The notes under the pieces are model-generated. The model did no database searches. It had not been told where the DNA came from and worked only from the letters and a program-made list of their open reading frames with translations. This document shows, one piece after another, positions 44,978 to 53,947 of a stretch of 57,849 nucleotides of DNA. Position numbers and translations under genes: made by a program. The DNA lies in contig CAXXWB010000032.1 in assembly GCA_963677505.2 (NCBI GenBank), positions 1-57,849 on the forward strand, read 5' to 3'. Positions within the stretch are counted from its first letter, which is position 1; each line of letters opens with the position of its first letter. The stretch is from JBGSUZ01 sp963677505 (GTDB lineage Bacteria > Bacillota > Clostridia > Peptostreptococcales > Acidaminobacteraceae).

Positions 44978-45991
44978 TTAAGACTTCTTAAAATAATTTT
45001 CTGTCCTTTTTTCATCTTCTTTTTCAGCCATTTTGCGTTCATACTTGTCATACTCTTGTATGATTCGTTTGACCAAAGTATGGCGAACGACATCTTTGTC
45101 AGAAAATTTGTTGATGGCAATACCTTCTACATCTTTTAGAACTTCAAGGGCATTAATAAGACCTGATCGTTTGCCTTTTGGTAAATCGATTTGAGTCACA
45201 TCACCGTTGACAACGACTTTCGACCCAAAGCCAAATCTGGTGAGAAACATTTTCATTTGCTCTACCGTTGTGTTTTGTGCCTCATCTAATATAATGAAGG
45301 AATTGTCCAAAGTTCTGCCTCTCATATAGGCTAAAGGGGCCACTTCTATTAAGCCACGGTCTTTAAATTTAAGATAATTTTCAGTACCAAGAATTTCATA
45401 GAGGGCGTCATACAAAGGTCTTAGATAAGGGTCTACTTTCATTTGCAGATCTCCAGGAAGAAAACCTAAATTTTCACCAGCTTCTACGGCAGGCCGTGTA
45501 ATAATAATTCGAGAAACTTCTTCGTTTTTAAAGGCTTTTATAGCCATAGCAACCGCTAAATATGTTTTCCCAGTTCCAGCTGGACCAACTCCAAAAGTCA
45601 CGTCGTTATTGCTGATTGCTTCAACGTATTTTTGTTGCCCCAAAGTTTTAGGTTTTACCATTTTGCCACGAGATGTGACACAGACAATCGTATCGGTAAG
45701 GGCTGCAAGCTTTTCACCTTGTCCCTCTTTGAGCATCATCATGGTATATTCTAGTTTTTGACGATCCAAAGGCTCGCCTTTTTTAATCTGATGAATGAGT
45801 TTATACAGAAGGGTTTCTACAACATCGACCACAACTTCGTCGCCAACAATAAGAACTTCCCCTTCTCTAGATGTGATTTTGACCTTGAATTCACTTTCGA
45901 TTCGGATCAAATTTTCATCTAAATTGCCGAATAATTTATATAGGATCTCTAAATTTTCTACCAGTATTTTACGTTCAAAGGTTTCTGCCAC
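44978..45991 (-). CDS. phoH: PhoH family ATPase (PhoL type)
   Basis: P-loop ATPase with predicted RNA-related function. It has 337 residues from a GTG at 45991 (AAAGGA site nine bases upstream). An N-terminal KH-like region (KILVENLEILYKLFGNLDEN) is followed by Walker A FGVGPAGTGKTYLAVAMAI, RPAVEAGENLGFLPGDL, Walker B FIILDEAQNTTVEQMKMF, and TRFGFGSKVVVNGDVTQIDLP. The tail is basic. It sits between yqeY and ybeY in the classic order. Confidence 0.95.
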   Translation of the reverse strand: MAETFERKILVENLEILYKLFGNLDENLIRIESEFKVKITSREGEVLIVGDEVVVDVVETLLYKLIHQIKKGEPLDRQKLEYTMMMLKEGQGEKLAALTDTIVCVTSRGKMVKPKTLGQQKYVEAISNNDVTFGVGPAGTGKTYLAVAMAIKAFKNEEVSRIIITRPAVEAGENLGFLPGDLQMKVDPYLRPLYDALYEILGTENYLKFKDRGLIEVAPLAYMRGRTLDNSFIILDEAQNTTVEQMKMFLTRFGFGSKVVVNGDVTQIDLPKGKRSGLINALEVLKDVEGIAINKFSDKDVVRHTLVKRIIQEYDKYERKMAEKEDEKRTENYFKKS

Positions 45992-46062
45992 AACATCATT
46001 CCTTTCACTTGATTTACTCAATAGTGTATCATAATTTATCACAGGGCGGGTTTTAGTTACAC

Positions 46063-46092
46063 AAAAAAAGCCGTCCATTTCTGGACAGCTTT
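46063..46092 (-). terminator. Terminator after yqeY
   Basis: Minus strand AAAGCTGTCC / GGACGGCTTT stem around AGAAAT and a run of seven T, four bases past the yqeY stop. Lies between yqeY and the phoH start, so phoH may have its own promoter. Confidence 0.8.
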
Positions 46093-46096
46093 CAAT

Positions 46097-46543
46097 CTAT
46101 TTGCTGAGCATTTCCTTAACGAGGGTAGCAATGTGCTTCCCGTCAGCTCTACCTGTTGTTTTTCCAGAAACCAAACTAATGACTTTTCCCATCTCTTTTG
46201 GAGTAGTTGCGCCAGTTTCAGTAATAGCTTCTTTTATAACTTGTATGAGCTCTTCTTCGCTGAGTTGTTCAGGCAAATAAGCTTCGAGTACTTTGATCTC
46301 TTGATGAGCTTCGTCAACCAAATCTTGTCGACTTGCCTTCTCAAATTCCTCAATAGCAGCACGTTTCTGCTTAATTTGTTTAGCAATGATTTCGATGACG
46401 TCCTCATCTACGAGATCAATTCTCTGATCCACCTCCACTTGTTTAACAGCTGCTCTTAACATAGTGATTGTGGTTTTTCGAACGACGTCCTTCTCTTTCA
46501 TTGCTACCTTGAGGTCTTCCATCAGCTGATCTTTGAGGAGCAT
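46097..46543 (-). CDS. yqeY: GatB/YqeY domain protein
   Basis: A 148-residue protein similar to the C-terminal tail of GatB. It begins MLLKDQLMEDLKVAMKEKD with TITMLRAAVKQVEVDQR, and shows the family run EAYLPEQLSEEELIQVIKEA and MGKVISLVSGKTTGRADGK. It has no proven enzyme activity; it may bind tRNA. It is encoded directly after rpsU, as in most Firmicutes. Confidence 0.94.
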   Translation of the reverse strand: MLLKDQLMEDLKVAMKEKDVVRKTTITMLRAAVKQVEVDQRIDLVDEDVIEIIAKQIKQKRAAIEEFEKASRQDLVDEAHQEIKVLEAYLPEQLSEEELIQVIKEAITETGATTPKEMGKVISLVSGKTTGRADGKHIATLVKEMLSK

Positions 46544-46630
46544 ATTTGTTCACCTCTTTTAGGTATTTTATGAACTATATACAGTTAAAGCCAAGTTGAC
46601 CTCGGCTTGATGACTGCTTAAATTCAATTA

Positions 46631-46816
46631 CTAGAAAGATTTGCTTTTATTTTTTCTTCTTGCCGCTTCTGATTTTTTCTTACGCTTTACGCTAGGCTTT
46701 TCATAGTGCTTTCTCTTCTTAACTTCTGCCAAGACACCTGATTTAGTAGTCTCTCTCTTGAATCTGCGAAGTGCACTATCAATTGTCTCGTTAGCTCCAA
46801 CTTTGATACCTGCCAC
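46631..46816 (-). CDS. rpsU: 30S ribosomal protein S21
   Basis: Small-subunit protein near the 16S 3' end. It has 61 residues from a GTG at 46816 (GGAGGGA site), giving the expected start VAGIKVGANETIDSALRRF; an upstream TTG would add eight unrelated residues. RRFKRETTKSGVLAEVKKR and the very basic Lys/Arg tail are typical. It is preceded by a promoter (46910-46938), so expression is at least partly independent of mtaB and HIT. Confidence 0.96.
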   Translation of the reverse strand: MAGIKVGANETIDSALRRFKRETTKSGVLAEVKKRKHYEKPSVKRKKKSEAARRKNKSKSF

Positions 46817-46909
46817 AGCTATTCCCTCCCCCCGTGTCAAACTTGCGCATTCTGATTACGCCACTATTTTTCTGTGTCGTAATTACAGAGGAACACAGAA
46901 TACTAAGAT

Positions 46910-46938
46910 AGTATACATTAAACAGAGATAAAAAGCAA
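46910..46938 (-). promoter_or_regulatory. Promoter of rpsU-yqeY
   Basis: Minus strand TTGCTT, a 17-base spacer, TATACT; transcription would begin near 46903 and leave a leader of about 87 bases. Confidence 0.55.
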
Positions 46939-46956
46939 CTCTATTTGACGAACTTT

Positions 46957-47301
46957 TTAACCTGGAGGCCACTGTAAATTTCTGCCGCCTAGTAGATGAT
47001 AATGAATGTGGGAAACCGTTTGTCCGCCTTCTTCTCCGCAGTTGCTAACCAATCGGTAACCACTGTCTTTAATACCTAAGGATGCTGCTATTTCAGGAAC
47101 TTTTTGCATCATATGTCCTAAAACCGCCGCCATTTCATCTTCGATTAGGTTCAGAGAATCCAAGTGCATTTTTGGCACAATGATTACATGAACTGGAGCA
47201 GCGGGGCTAATATCATTGAACGCATAAATCAATTCATCTTCATAAACTTTTGTCGAGGGGATGGACCCTTCAACGATTTTACAGAATAAACAATCTGACA
47301 T
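46957..47301 (-). CDS. HIT family nucleotide-binding protein
   Basis: Histidine-triad protein of the HINT type, cleaving purine nucleoside phosphoramidates. It has 114 residues from the ATG at 47301 (GGAGG site). The N-terminal MSDCLFCKIVEGSIPS carries the CxxC zinc pair of prokaryotic HIT proteins. The catalytic triad is GGQTVSHIHYHLLGGR (HxHxH). It starts 14 bp after the mtaB stop and lies upstream of rpsU. Confidence 0.94.
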   Translation of the reverse strand: MSDCLFCKIVEGSIPSTKVYEDELIYAFNDISPAAPVHVIIVPKMHLDSLNLIEDEMAAVLGHMMQKVPEIAASLGIKDSGYRLVSNCGEEGGQTVSHIHYHLLGGRNLQWPPG

Positions 47302-47315
47302 ATTTTTCACCTCCA

Positions 47316-48707
47316 TTATTTAAGTTCTCCAAATACTAAATCTCCTTGTACTAAACTAAATTGGACTGAGCAAAGACTCCCTATCAATGTTTCATTATAA
47401 GGTACCGCCACCCGAACATAACGTTCTGAAAGTCCTTCGGCATAAACCTTGCCCGTTTCTTTAAGCTCCAACTTAGTTTCAAATAAGACAGAATAACATT
47501 CACCCATCAAAGATTGATGATAAGCTTCTTCCATCTGATCCGAGACCATTATTAAACGCTCACTTCTGCTGTGTTTTACATCTCCATTTACTTGACAGCC
47601 CATTTCTGCGGCCGGGGTTCCTTTTTTAGGTGAATACTGGAAGACGTGAATTTTAGCAAAACCAACTTTTTGAACAAAATCTAATGTTTCTTCAAATTCT
47701 TGATCCGTTTCACCTGGGAAGCCCACTATAACGTCTGTGGTAAAAGAGGGCTTGTAGAAAGCTTTTTTGATGGCTTCAACCCTCTCCAAGTATGTTTTTG
47801 CATCGTATTTTCTATTCATACGCTTTAATACGGTATCTGAACCACTTTGTAATGACAAATGGAAATGGGGACAGAATTTATCCATATTTTTAATGGCTTC
47901 TATAAAATCATCTGAAAGGAGTCTAGGTTCTAATGATCCCAAGCGAATTCTTTCAAGACCGTCTATTTCATGTACTTCCTTTAATAAGTCCAATAAAGAA
48001 ATATTGCCAAAATCTTTTCCGTAGGAAGCGATGTGAATGCCCGTAAGAACAATTTCTTTAAATCCATGTTCCACGAGACGCTTAACTTCGTTAATGACTT
48101 GCTCTGGTTGTCTGCTTCTGATAGGTCCTCTGGCGTAAGGAATAATACAATAACTGCAGTACATATTGCAGCCTTCTTGTATTTTGATGAAGGCTCTGGT
48201 CTTTTCAGTAACATGGTCGATCTGAAGTTCTTCAAATTCTTTGACCTTCATAATGTCGCCGACGTAACATACTTTGTCCCAAGGCTCTAAGTGCTCAACA
48301 AACTCCACGATACGACTTCTCTCGTTGGTGCCTATGACCAAATTCACCCCTTCTATTGCCATGACTTCATCTGAAGCCACTTGAGAGTAGCAACCTACAA
48401 CGGCAATAATGGCATTGGGGTTAAGTCGCTTCATTTTCCGAATATATTGTCTAGATTTTTTCTCGCCCAGATTGGTAACCGAACAGGTATTGATGACATA
48501 AATGTCTGCCCGTTCCTCTGAAGAAACGACTCTGTATCCTTTGGCCACAAAGAGTTCGCTCATGGCTTCTGTTTCGTATTGATTGACTTTGCAACCGAGG
48601 GTGTACATAGATACGGTTTTAGGTCGCTTTTTTGTTTCTACATTTATTTCTTCTTCGTTAATACTTTCATATTTTACTGTGTTGTCTATTTGTCTTACAA
48701 AACTCAT
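47316..48707 (-). CDS. mtaB: tRNA t6A37 methylthiotransferase
   Basis: Radical-SAM enzyme that converts t6A37 to ms2t6A37 in ANN-decoding tRNAs. It has 463 residues. The UPF0004 domain starts VSMYTLGCKVNQYETEAMSE with three cluster cysteines (C in LGCKVN, NTCSVTN, VVGCYSQ). The radical SAM triad is EGCNMYCSYCIIPYARGPIRSR. A C-terminal TRAM domain is present. An N-terminal extension of about 30 residues precedes the usual start. It heads the run HIT-rpsU-yqeY. Confidence 0.94.
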   Translation of the reverse strand: MSFVRQIDNTVKYESINEEEINVETKKRPKTVSMYTLGCKVNQYETEAMSELFVAKGYRVVSSEERADIYVINTCSVTNLGEKKSRQYIRKMKRLNPNAIIAVVGCYSQVASDEVMAIEGVNLVIGTNERSRIVEFVEHLEPWDKVCYVGDIMKVKEFEELQIDHVTEKTRAFIKIQEGCNMYCSYCIIPYARGPIRSRQPEQVINEVKRLVEHGFKEIVLTGIHIASYGKDFGNISLLDLLKEVHEIDGLERIRLGSLEPRLLSDDFIEAIKNMDKFCPHFHLSLQSGSDTVLKRMNRKYDAKTYLERVEAIKKAFYKPSFTTDVIVGFPGETDQEFEETLDFVQKVGFAKIHVFQYSPKKGTPAAEMGCQVNGDVKHSRSERLIMVSDQMEEAYHQSLMGECYSVLFETKLELKETGKVYAEGLSERYVRVAVPYNETLIGSLCSVQFSLVQGDLVFGELK

Positions 48708-48795
48708 AATTAATCCCTTCTAGTGAAAACGTTTGTAAATAAAAAAATTATAACACAAAAAAAAAGGGAAAAGTTCTATTCCTATCATACTAATT

Positions 48796-49194
48796 CTATA
48801 TTTTTTGTTTATAAAAACATGCAAATAGCATATAGCCCGATATAGTCGATATTGCATAATAAAATACATCTGTACTGCTTGCCAGATATTCTGGAAGACT
48901 ATAAATACCCAAATACCATAGACTCCTCGCCAAAATCAATATCAAACATGGCAAGGCAACTAGAACCAATTTTGGAAAATTAATTTTCCACTTACCTTCT
49001 TTTATCTTCTGGTTATATAAATAGTCTATGGAAAGAATTACACCAAGTAAAAAAAAGATTGTGTAAATAGAAACCCTATTTATTATTTGTGAAAAAGTCT
49101 CATGCGATTTTGTAATTTGAGTTATTTTATTAATTGCCATTAAAAAAAATGCAGCAAATACCATATAGAAAACACTAAATTTTTTATTTACCAT
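48796..49194 (-). CDS. Hypothetical four-TM membrane protein
   Basis: A 132-residue protein that I do not recognise. Four hydrophobic helices are visible: about 7-23 (VFYMVFAAFFLMAIN), 42-60 (VSIYTIFFLLGVILSIDYLY), 74-92 (LVLVALPCLILILA) and 105-127 (YYAISTISGYMLFACF). The ends and the 60-72 loop are basic. It stands alone: mtaB is downstream by about 90 bp and the 280-bp gap upstream holds only AT-rich DNA and a short direct repeat. Confidence 0.55.
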   Translation of the reverse strand: MVNKKFSVFYMVFAAFFLMAINKITQITKSHETFSQIINRVSIYTIFFLLGVILSIDYLYNQKIKEGKWKINFPKLVLVALPCLILILARSLWYLGIYSLPEYLASSTDVFYYAISTISGYMLFACFYKQKI

Positions 49195-49311
49195 AATAGC
49201 TTACCTTCCTTTTTGTTGGATTCAAGAAATCAAAACTGTATTTTTATTTGCATTTTACCATAATTTAGTTTAACACATAATTTTAAGGTAACCTATACTT
49301 TGTACTTCATG

Positions 49312-49350
49312 ATATATTGTATTATTATATATTGTATTATTATACATTGG
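49312..49350. repeat. Short AT-rich direct repeat
   Basis: Two near-identical copies of TATATTGTATTATTA followed by a degenerate third start. It lies in the gap between the hypothetical membrane protein and the polyferredoxin terminator. No function is evident. Confidence 0.5.
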
Positions 49351-49395
49351 TTATATGCATAGAGGATCAAATGCTGTACGATTATTTTACAAATA

Positions 49396-49445
49396 AAAAC
49401 ACCTCTAAGACAGTATGAACACATACTACTCTTAAAGGTGTTTTA
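49396..49445 (-). terminator. Terminator of the polyferredoxin gene
   Basis: AAAACACCT and AGGTGTTTT arms with additional inner pairing; on the minus strand TTTTTATT follows the stem. It lies 34 bp beyond the stop at 49479. Confidence 0.75.
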
Positions 49446-49478
49446 TTATTTATTGATCTGTTGTCACTTTCCCTTACG

Positions 49479-51026
49479 CTACTCTATCAAAGCGCTAAAC
49501 GCCGCCTTCACTTCCGAGAACGACATGCCATTGTCTTGACAATAAGTTCTCACACTCAGGTTAGTGGCAGGCATAGGAGCGCCTATGACTTCTTCAATTT
49601 CAGCTTTGGTAACGTCTAAATCCAACAGCCCTTGGAAGGTAATTTGTCCGTTGACTGCAAACTCTGCAGTTGTCGTTGTTTGCTCTGTCGTTTCAGTGCT
49701 TACAGGCGTCCCTTCCATCTTATAGGTATGTTCTTTCAAATAGTTTTTTTGTTCCTCTGTCAATAAAGGATTATTTTCTATAATCAAGTTCACTGCTGAT
49801 TCAGGTAAATAGTCATCGGCTAAAAAGATTGGCAGGTTTTTATAAAGAGCCACAAAGACTTTTAATGAGCCATTGCCAATTTCAGTACCTGCATCTGCAT
49901 AAAGGCTCTCTAAATCTTTAGACTTAAAGGTGTTTAGGTCTGTTCCCTGTGGCAATTGGAAGGCTGTTATTAGTGCCTCTTCTGGAATTCCAAATAAGTC
50001 GGAAACTTCCTTTAGGGTATAAGACCCTTTAATGTCTTCAGGATTATAACTGCCACTTCCCACGCCACTTTCAATGCGATTAGGTTGCTTTTGATTTTCT
50101 GTAGAATACAGGCCTAGTGCAGATGTTGCCGCAATCCCACCAAACATGAGAATCACAAGGGTAACCGCCAATATTGGCCCTTTTACTTTTGTCTTAGCAG
50201 GTTCTGCGGTCTTCACGCTAGGCATCAATTGAACGGTATTACCCACTGGGCAACTGCTGTCAGAAGTACAATTAAGACAAGTGATACACTGGTGATCCTT
50301 CACTGCTTCTTTTGAAGAAACTTCAATATTCATAGGACAAGAATTGTTACATAAACCACAGTCAATGCAAGTGGATGATTGTCTTCTAATTTTGAAAATC
50401 CTGATAGGGTTAAAGAGCCCAAGCATAGCCCCGTAAGGACAAGCATATTTACACCAAGCTCGCTCTACAAATAAGGAAAGAACCAGTGTGATACCCAGAA
50501 TGACTAGGGCAGCGATAGCGGTTTCTCCAGTCCAGAAGTGGAAAAGCGCAAAGTATGGGTCTATATTGGCAAATAGGAGCATGCCCGATCTTGCTGTGTT
50601 ATAAAGAACCAATAGCAAGAGTACATATCTTAAATATCTCAGAGCTGAATCTAATTTTTTAGGTATAAAATGGTTGTATCTTTTTTTGAAGAGTTTCTTA
50701 CCCATTTTGCCAATCCACTCTTGAATACTGCCTAGAGGGCAAATCCATCCACAGAATACTGGGCCAAATAAAATGGTTAAGGTAAACACAATCCCCATTA
50801 ATACCAATGCCGATGAATGGATCTTTTGAATATACCCTCCAGTGGTCACTAATTGATAGAAGGTCTCAACGCCTCCAAAGGGGCAGATGGCATGGACGGA
50901 AGCCGACGCTAAAAACGGAATGGAAGAGCCCGCTTCTGTTAATGTGTGGTTTACGGCAATAAAGCCTACAAGTATGAAGAATAATATCTGTACTCCTAAA
51001 CGTATTTTTTGATCTTTTGTTTTCAT
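49479..51026 (-). CDS. Membrane polyferredoxin (NapH-like) with C-terminal repeat domain
   Basis: A 515-residue electron-transfer membrane protein. Transmembrane segments carry FGPVFCGWICPLGSIQEW and ERAWCKYACPYGAMLG; 4Fe-4S motifs are CIDCGLCNNSCPMNIEV and CITCLNCTSDSSCPVGN, the second with an irregular spacing. A helix at about 285-305 is followed by an outside region of two related units: SDLFGIPEEALITAFQLP (about 345) and ITFQGLLDLDVTKAEIEEVI (about 460) ending VKAAFSALIE, joined by a Thr-rich linker. No FMN motif is seen. GGGGG precedes the ATG. It is last in the unit regulator-kinase-polyferredoxin, 52 bp after the kinase. Confidence 0.88.
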   Translation of the reverse strand: MKTKDQKIRLGVQILFFILVGFIAVNHTLTEAGSSIPFLASASVHAICPFGGVETFYQLVTTGGYIQKIHSSALVLMGIVFTLTILFGPVFCGWICPLGSIQEWIGKMGKKLFKKRYNHFIPKKLDSALRYLRYVLLLLVLYNTARSGMLLFANIDPYFALFHFWTGETAIAALVILGITLVLSLFVERAWCKYACPYGAMLGLFNPIRIFKIRRQSSTCIDCGLCNNSCPMNIEVSSKEAVKDHQCITCLNCTSDSSCPVGNTVQLMPSVKTAEPAKTKVKGPILAVTLVILMFGGIAATSALGLYSTENQKQPNRIESGVGSGSYNPEDIKGSYTLKEVSDLFGIPEEALITAFQLPQGTDLNTFKSKDLESLYADAGTEIGNGSLKVFVALYKNLPIFLADDYLPESAVNLIIENNPLLTEEQKNYLKEHTYKMEGTPVSTETTEQTTTTAEFAVNGQITFQGLLDLDVTKAEIEEVIGAPMPATNLSVRTYCQDNGMSFSEVKAAFSALIE

Positions 51027-51077
51027 AAGTTCCCCCTTCTTTATTTGAGTTCATTCTACTGCCAAGTTATGAAGAAC

Positions 51078-52442
51078 TTATGAAGGTGATGTGAATTGAA
51101 TGCGAATTTTTGTCCCTTCTCCAAAGATGCTAGTAGCTTCTATTTGACCGCCATGGGCATGAACCAATCGTTTAACAATGGCTAAACCAATGCCTGCACC
51201 TCCTGTTTCGCGACTTCTGGAAGGGTCTGCTCTGTAAAATCTTTGAAAAATAAAAGGAATATTCTTTTCGTCAATGCCTATACCTGTGTCTTCAACCTCT
51301 AAAACCAAATGCCCCTCTTCCATAAATAGCCTCACAGAGACAAACCCCTCCTCTGTATATTTAAGGGCATTGGTAAGTAAATTGACGAGAATCTGCTTAT
51401 AGCGTTCAGGGTCTAGTTGCCAATTGACTTGAGCTTGTGTCTCGCAGTTAAGTATAAGTCCTTTAGATTCAAAGACAGGTTGAAAATCTTCGGTGATTTC
51501 TGCGGTGAGGATTGAAGCGTCAACAGACTGTAATTGTAGAACATAGAGGTCATTTTCAACTAGGGTCAGTTCGCCGAGATCATCAATTAACTTAGTCAGT
51601 CTTAAAATTTCACCATTAAGCCTTTCATAACGTTCAGGTGTTGCTTCCAAAACCCCATCTGACAATCCTTCCAGTTGGCTTCTGAGTACCGCCAAAGGAC
51701 TTCTGAGCTCATGGGCAATATCTGTCGTCAGCCGTTTTCTGAGGAGCTCTTGCTGATCCATTTGGAATGCCAAATTTTCCATAGCCATGGCCAAATCATC
51801 TAATTCAACAGTTCCACTTCTATCTACGATCACGTTATGATAGTCTCCTCCATGAATTTTCTCAGTCGCCCTGTGAATTTGAAGGATGGGCTGAGACAAT
51901 CTGTTCGACAACCATTTACTAAAATACCAAACCGTTGGTACGGCAATCATCAGAATAATGAGGTAGACCAGATTTACCCCCATGAGAAAGGCAATATCTT
52001 CCTTGTTGATTAGCCATCCCTTTTGCTGACCTATTTCACAGTTGATCTCTTTGGTCCCCGTTTTTACTTTGTATTTTGTATACAGCATATCTGAAGGCTG
52101 TATGACTTCCTTTTGTTTGGACAATAAAGGACGTTTATTGCCATTTCCTCCAATGGTTGAATCAAATATCACCGACTGAGAACCTTTATATACGAGTAAA
52201 TGGACGCTGCTTTGATTGGCCGTCTGCCTCAATATAACGGTCTCCGCCCCTTCCAAATTGCCGTCTGCAAATACTTCTGAAACGGCTTCTAGAACCAATT
52301 CAACCTCATTAGCTCTGATCTTTTCTATGTATTGACTGAACATCCAAGTGAAACCTATATTTGTGAGTAAAAACACGGCTACAATGACTAAAACAGCACT
52401 GCGAACCAAAGCTTTTCGAATAACCGCCTGTATACTCTTCAT
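51078..52442 (-). CDS. Sensor histidine kinase
   Basis: A 454-residue membrane kinase. Transmembrane helices at about 13-35 and 150-172 border an extracytoplasmic domain of about 115 residues. HAMP follows (LSQPILQIHRATEKIHGGDY), then the phospho-His box DIAHELRSPLAVLRSQLEG (His about 243), N box NLLTNALKYTEEG, G1 VEDTGIGIDEKNIPFIFQRF and G2 GGAGIGLAIVKRLV. Its ATG overlaps the regulator stop (ATGA). The signal is unknown; neighbouring thioredoxin-like and polyferredoxin genes suggest a redox or thiol cue. Confidence 0.93.
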   Translation of the reverse strand: MKSIQAVIRKALVRSAVLVIVAVFLLTNIGFTWMFSQYIEKIRANEVELVLEAVSEVFADGNLEGAETVILRQTANQSSVHLLVYKGSQSVIFDSTIGGNGNKRPLLSKQKEVIQPSDMLYTKYKVKTGTKEINCEIGQQKGWLINKEDIAFLMGVNLVYLIILMIAVPTVWYFSKWLSNRLSQPILQIHRATEKIHGGDYHNVIVDRSGTVELDDLAMAMENLAFQMDQQELLRKRLTTDIAHELRSPLAVLRSQLEGLSDGVLEATPERYERLNGEILRLTKLIDDLGELTLVENDLYVLQLQSVDASILTAEITEDFQPVFESKGLILNCETQAQVNWQLDPERYKQILVNLLTNALKYTEEGFVSVRLFMEEGHLVLEVEDTGIGIDEKNIPFIFQRFYRADPSRSRETGGAGIGLAIVKRLVHAHGGQIEATSIFGEGTKIRIQFTSPS

Positions 52443-53137
52443 AAGTCCCGCACCCCTTTAAATTTATAGCCTACACCGAAGACCGTTACAATATATTGAG
52501 GGTCCTTCAAATCTATTTCTATCTTTTTACGTATATTTTTTATGTGAACGTCTATGGTGCGGTCATAGCCCATATAATCAGGTCCAAAGGCAAATTCTAT
52601 CAGTTGTTCTCTAGTAAAAGTACGGTCTGTGTTTTCTGCCATAATCAATAGCAAATCGTATTCATTTTTAGTCAGTTCTACAATAGTATCATCCACTCTG
52701 ACCACCCGCTCTGTTTGGTCAATTTGGAGCTTGCCATGATTAAACCTTAATAAACGTCTTTCAACTTTTGTAGAATGGTATACCCGTCTGATAATCCCAT
52801 GAATTCTAATCATCAATTCTTTCGGACTGAAGGGCTTTAAAAGATAATCGTCTGCCCCAAGCTCTAGGCCTGTAATACGGTCCTCTTCTTCTTTCTTAGC
52901 GGTTAACATGAGGATAGGTACTTGAGACGTCTCTCTAATTTTTTGACAAATTGCTTCACCTGACAAATCTGGAAGCATTAAATCTAAAACAATAAAATCA
53001 ATGGGCGTTTGATTGAAAATCAATAACCCTTGCTGCCCAGTTGTGGCGGTATACACTTCAAAGCCTTCTTTCAATAAGTAGGCTTGAACCACTTCCAAAA
53101 TACCAAATTCATCATCTATCACTAACACTTTATACAA
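52439..53137 (-). CDS. OmpR-family response regulator
   Basis: A 232-residue regulator. The receiver has VLVIDDEFGILEVV, the phospho-Asp in FIVLDLMLPDLSG and the Lys in DDYLLKPFSPKELM. The C-terminal winged helix ends DRTIDVHIKNIRKKIEID and IVTVFGVGYKFKG. The start is probably a TTG at 53137 following AGGTGG. A terminator at 53200-53238 separates it from the upstream thioredoxin genes, so it likely has its own promoter in the 70 bp between; the divergent arrangement of function rather than strand suggests it may control both sides. Confidence 0.93.
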   Translation of the reverse strand: MYKVLVIDDEFGILEVVQAYLLKEGFEVYTATTGQQGLLIFNQTPIDFIVLDLMLPDLSGEAICQKIRETSQVPILMLTAKKEEEDRITGLELGADDYLLKPFSPKELMIRIHGIIRRVYHSTKVERRLLRFNHGKLQIDQTERVVRVDDTIVELTKNEYDLLLIMAENTDRTFTREQLIEFAFGPDYMGYDRTIDVHIKNIRKKIEIDLKDPQYIVTVFGVGYKFKGVRDL

Positions 53138-53199
53138 AATGCCACCTCTTTCATTTAACCTTATCCATGACCCATTCCAAGAATGTTTGACACGCTAAA

Positions 53200-53238
53200 A
53201 AGCCTAGCATTTTGATTTTACCCAATTTGCTAGGCCTT
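53200..53238 (-). terminator. Terminator of trxB and thioredoxin-fold gene
   Basis: AAGCCTAGCA (53200-53209) pairs with TGCTAGGCCTT (53228-53238); on the minus strand the stem ends in CTTTTT. It starts about 25 bp after the stop of the 53264 gene. Confidence 0.75.
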
Positions 53239-53263
53239 AACGATAACTTAATGTTGATTGTAA

Positions 53264-53911
53264 TTATTTTTGTGTCTTCTCAATTTCTTTCAAAAAGGCT
53301 TCAATCGGTTGATTGCCAATTAATTCGTACTGATCATTGATAACGATTTTCGGTACACTGGAAACATTGAACTTTTCAGAAAGATCGCCAAAGGTTTCAG
53401 CCTCTACCATGATACCTTCAACCTGTGGGCTAAGAAGAGCCAATTTGTGAGCTTTTTCAACAGCACCTGAACAATGAGGACAGCCTAGGGTGACAAATAC
53501 CTTAATGTTTACTGGCTTTTCAATCGCTTGAACTCTTTTCATAAGGGCTTCTGGCAAGTCTTCACCTGTACCTGAAACTTCCATGACTGCCGCCACAAAA
53601 GAATTAATTTCATGTCCTGCTGGAATCCCATAAAATTTTACGCCTTCGTATGCCCCTGCTGCATTTAAAAATACAGTACTCGGAACCATTTCAACATTGT
53701 ATTGTTTAGCAATATCTGCATCTTTATTAATATCATACAATTTTAAATTGATTTTATTGCTTAAAGCTTCAATTTCGCTCATATAAGACTTTGTTTCCTC
53801 ACAAGTATAGCAATCTCCTTCTTGAGTGAAAACTGCCAAAGTAATTTCTTTGTTCATGTTTTCAAAGACTTCGCCTAATTGTTTTTGTAAATCCTCGTTA
53901 AATAATTTCAT
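53264..53911 (-). CDS. Two-CXXC thioredoxin-fold protein (PDO/AhpF-N-like)
   Basis: A 215-residue protein made of two tandem thioredoxin folds, as in protein disulfide oxidoreductases of anaerobes. The first half has CYTC at residues 34-37, the second has CPHC at 144-147. Each half has its cis-Pro strand: EMVPSTVFL and SSVPKIVIN. It probably passes electrons from the thioredoxin reductase encoded 36 bp upstream to protein disulfides. Both sites are redox-complete, unlike many PDOs with one degenerate site. AGGAGG precedes the ATG. No signal peptide is present, so it acts in the cytoplasm. Confidence 0.88.
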   Translation of the reverse strand: MKLFNEDLQKQLGEVFENMNKEITLAVFTQEGDCYTCEETKSYMSEIEALSNKINLKLYDINKDADIAKQYNVEMVPSTVFLNAAGAYEGVKFYGIPAGHEINSFVAAVMEVSGTGEDLPEALMKRVQAIEKPVNIKVFVTLGCPHCSGAVEKAHKLALLSPQVEGIMVEAETFGDLSEKFNVSSVPKIVINDQYELIGNQPIEAFLKEIEKTQK

Positions 53912-53947
53912 GTGATTTCCTCCTATTTTCTCATCGTTATTATTTTT

